Below, piece after piece: positions 6,427 to 7,310 of a DNA stretch of 7,310 bases. Position numbers and translations under genes: made by a program. The notes beneath the pieces were generated by a model. It did not search any database and was not told the DNA's origin. It saw only the letters and a program-made list of their open reading frames with translations. The DNA is from an uncultured Faecalibacterium sp. GTDB lineage: Bacteria > Bacillota > Clostridia > Oscillospirales > Ruminococcaceae. Each line of letters starts with the position of its first letter. Position 1 is the first letter of the stretch. The DNA is taken from positions 1 through 7,310 of the forward strand of contig CALDLZ010000045.1 in NCBI GenBank assembly GCA_937915335.1, in the 5' to 3' direction.

Positions 6427-6465
6427 TCAACAAATCCATTCATTCTGTTGAAAGGAACGGCCTTC

Positions 6466-6993
6466 ATGGGATCCAAAATTCTCTACTCTCAGACTCTTTT
6501 GCATCAGGCGATTCTTCTGCTTTTGCAAAAGAAGCCCATTGAGAAAATTACGGTGCAGGAATTGTGCAAAACAGCAGGTGTAAACCGCACCACCTTTTAT
6601 AATCATTACGAACGCCCCGAAGACATCCTTCGGGAAATTGTGCAACAATTTCTGTCATCTTTCTCTGAGAATGATGTCGCACCTGATCCTGAACCTGCTA
6701 TGAATTTCACAACTCATCTGCTCGAACTGATGGAGATGAACCTGTATCTTTCACGCCAGCTTTTACATGCACTGCCGGGTACTTATCTATCTGAATGCAC
6801 CCTCGCTCTGCCGACCATTCAGGCGCAGCTTTCCTCCTCCACCTCGGATTCTGCGGAATCCTCCGCTATTACTTCATTTGCAACCGCTGGTTCTGTAAGG
6901 CTTATTACCGAATGGCTCATGCAAGATACCCGTTGCTCTGCCCGGGAAGAAGCTGAGCTTATTCTAAAATTGTGCAGAAAACTCTACGCCTAA
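6466..6993 (+). CDS. TetR/AcrR-family transcriptional regulator
   Basis: This is a predicted one-component DNA-binding repressor. The 175-residue product has the TetR N-terminal domain: helix 1 over about residues 8-22, then ITVQELCKTAGVNRTTFYNHY (28-48), the canonical helix-turn-helix with the family's FYxHY ending, then a DIL segment into helix 4. The C-terminal ligand/dimer half (about 60-175) is not recognisable to me; it includes a Ser-rich stretch, SSSTSDSAESS. The start at 6466 was chosen because AAAGGA lies about 10 nt upstream and this fits the normal TetR N-terminus; the in-frame ATG at 6412 lies in the O2 palindrome and would add 18 unrelated residues. The gene is divergent from the isomerase gene, so it is the likely local regulator; the effector is unknown. 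Base composition is AT-richer than the left half of the window. The stop overlaps the convergent GH32 fragment's frame by 4 nt. Confidence 0.91.
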   Translation: MGSKILYSQTLLHQAILLLLQKKPIEKITVQELCKTAGVNRTTFYNHYERPEDILREIVQQFLSSFSENDVAPDPEPAMNFTTHLLELMEMNLYLSRQLLHALPGTYLSECTLALPTIQAQLSSSTSDSAESSAITSFATAGSVRLITEWLMQDTRCSAREEAELILKLCRKLYA

Positions 6994-7310
6994 AGCACAG
7001 CTTGTACTGGGTGGAGAATCGAACACTCTCTGTCGTTCGGCTGCGGCCATATCATAAACACAGCACCGTTCTGGCTGCGCACCTTACAGCTGCGGCTGTG
7101 AACGATGTCGGCACGGGAACCGGCATAGCTGCGGTCAAGCGTCAGCATAGAAGTGTACGGATCATAGGTCAGGCTGGTATGATAGTCTGCATCCGCAGCC
7201 AGCTTGATGATAAACGAACGATACTCACCCGGCGCAATGGTAACGGTCAGGTCTGCAATGCGGGCTTGCAACACCTTCCGCTGTTCTTCCAGAGCCTCCA
7301 GCCGCTCCTT
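6990..7310 (-). CDS. Glycoside hydrolase family 32 (sucrose/fructan hydrolase) C-terminal fragment, probably truncated
   Basis: The frame is open from the window edge to a TAG at 6990, so the 5' end lies outside and the GTG at 7274 is only an internal codon. The recognisable part, IAPGEYRSFIIKL ... HTSLTYDPYTSMLTLDRSYAGSRADIVHSRSCKVRSQNGAV, matches the GH32 C-terminal beta-sandwich (invertase, sucrose-6-phosphate hydrolase, fructanase). The family normally continues with an LRILxDRxSVEVFxNDGE block. Here, after about 7060, the frame reads FMIWPQPNDRECSIL and ends, with no resemblance to that block in any frame. The gene therefore seems to have lost roughly 50-60 terminal residues by insertion, deletion or misassembly. 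The catalytic five-blade domain would lie upstream, outside the window. Whether the protein still folds cannot be judged. Confidence 0.72.
   Translation of the reverse strand, partial: KERLEALEEQRKVLQARIADLTVTIAPGEYRSFIIKLAADADYHTSLTYDPYTSMLTLDRSYAGSRADIVHSRSCKVRSQNGAVFMIWPQPNDRECSILHPVQAVL

Noticed and set aside
7013..7030. tRNA-like T-loop (TTCGATT in a GAGA/TCTC stem, minus strand), a possible tRNA end or attachment site
   Set aside because: The stem does not fit the 5-7-5 T-arm, and no acceptor or anticodon arm can be drawn around it.
1..7310. CRISPR array, insertion sequence or transposase
   Set aside because: No regularly spaced direct repeats, terminal inverted repeats or transposase-like frame were seen on either strand.

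Overview
The window looks like a GC-rich Firmicutes genome of gut-clostridial (Ruminococcaceae / Faecalibacterium-like) type. This is inferred from high GC in most genes, Shine-Dalgarno starts, sigma-A-type promoters, a SpoVE/FtsW-like SEDS protein paired with a class B PBP, and a clostridial-type Xpt and GH32 fragment. The species assignment is not proven. The first bases are not biological: positions 2-23 match the 3' part of the Illumina read-2 adapter, so the left end is an untrimmed contig edge.

Layout. (1) 24-2955 is a divergent cell-wall pair. A truncated FtsW/SpoVE-family glycan polymerase runs leftward into the adapter, and a complete class B penicillin-binding transpeptidase runs rightward, with a 104-bp gap between them. 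(2) 2956-3845: xpt (xanthine phosphoribosyltransferase, minus strand) has its own UUCG-loop terminator and a clear promoter. That promoter is divergent from the promoter of a patatin-like phospholipase. (3) 3846-5341: the patatin-like gene, an intrinsic terminator, then a methylated-DNA-protein cysteine methyltransferase. (4) 5342 to about 7060 is a lower-GC block. It holds a sugar phosphate isomerase/epimerase-like protein with a twin-arginine-type signal peptide (minus strand) and a divergent TetR regulator (plus strand), with overlapping promoters covered by palindromes. (5) 6990-7310: the 3' end of a minus-strand GH32 (sucrose/fructan hydrolase) gene. Its recognisable domain stops abruptly and is followed by about 20 unrelated residues.

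How the genes fit together: the left half is housekeeping (septal or lateral wall synthesis, purine salvage, lipid hydrolysis, alkylation repair), mostly as single-gene units with their own signals. The right block looks like a self-contained, locally regulated accessory module. The TetR protein probably represses both itself and the exported isomerase from shared operators. The composition change and the broken GH32 gene beside it suggest insertion or rearrangement.
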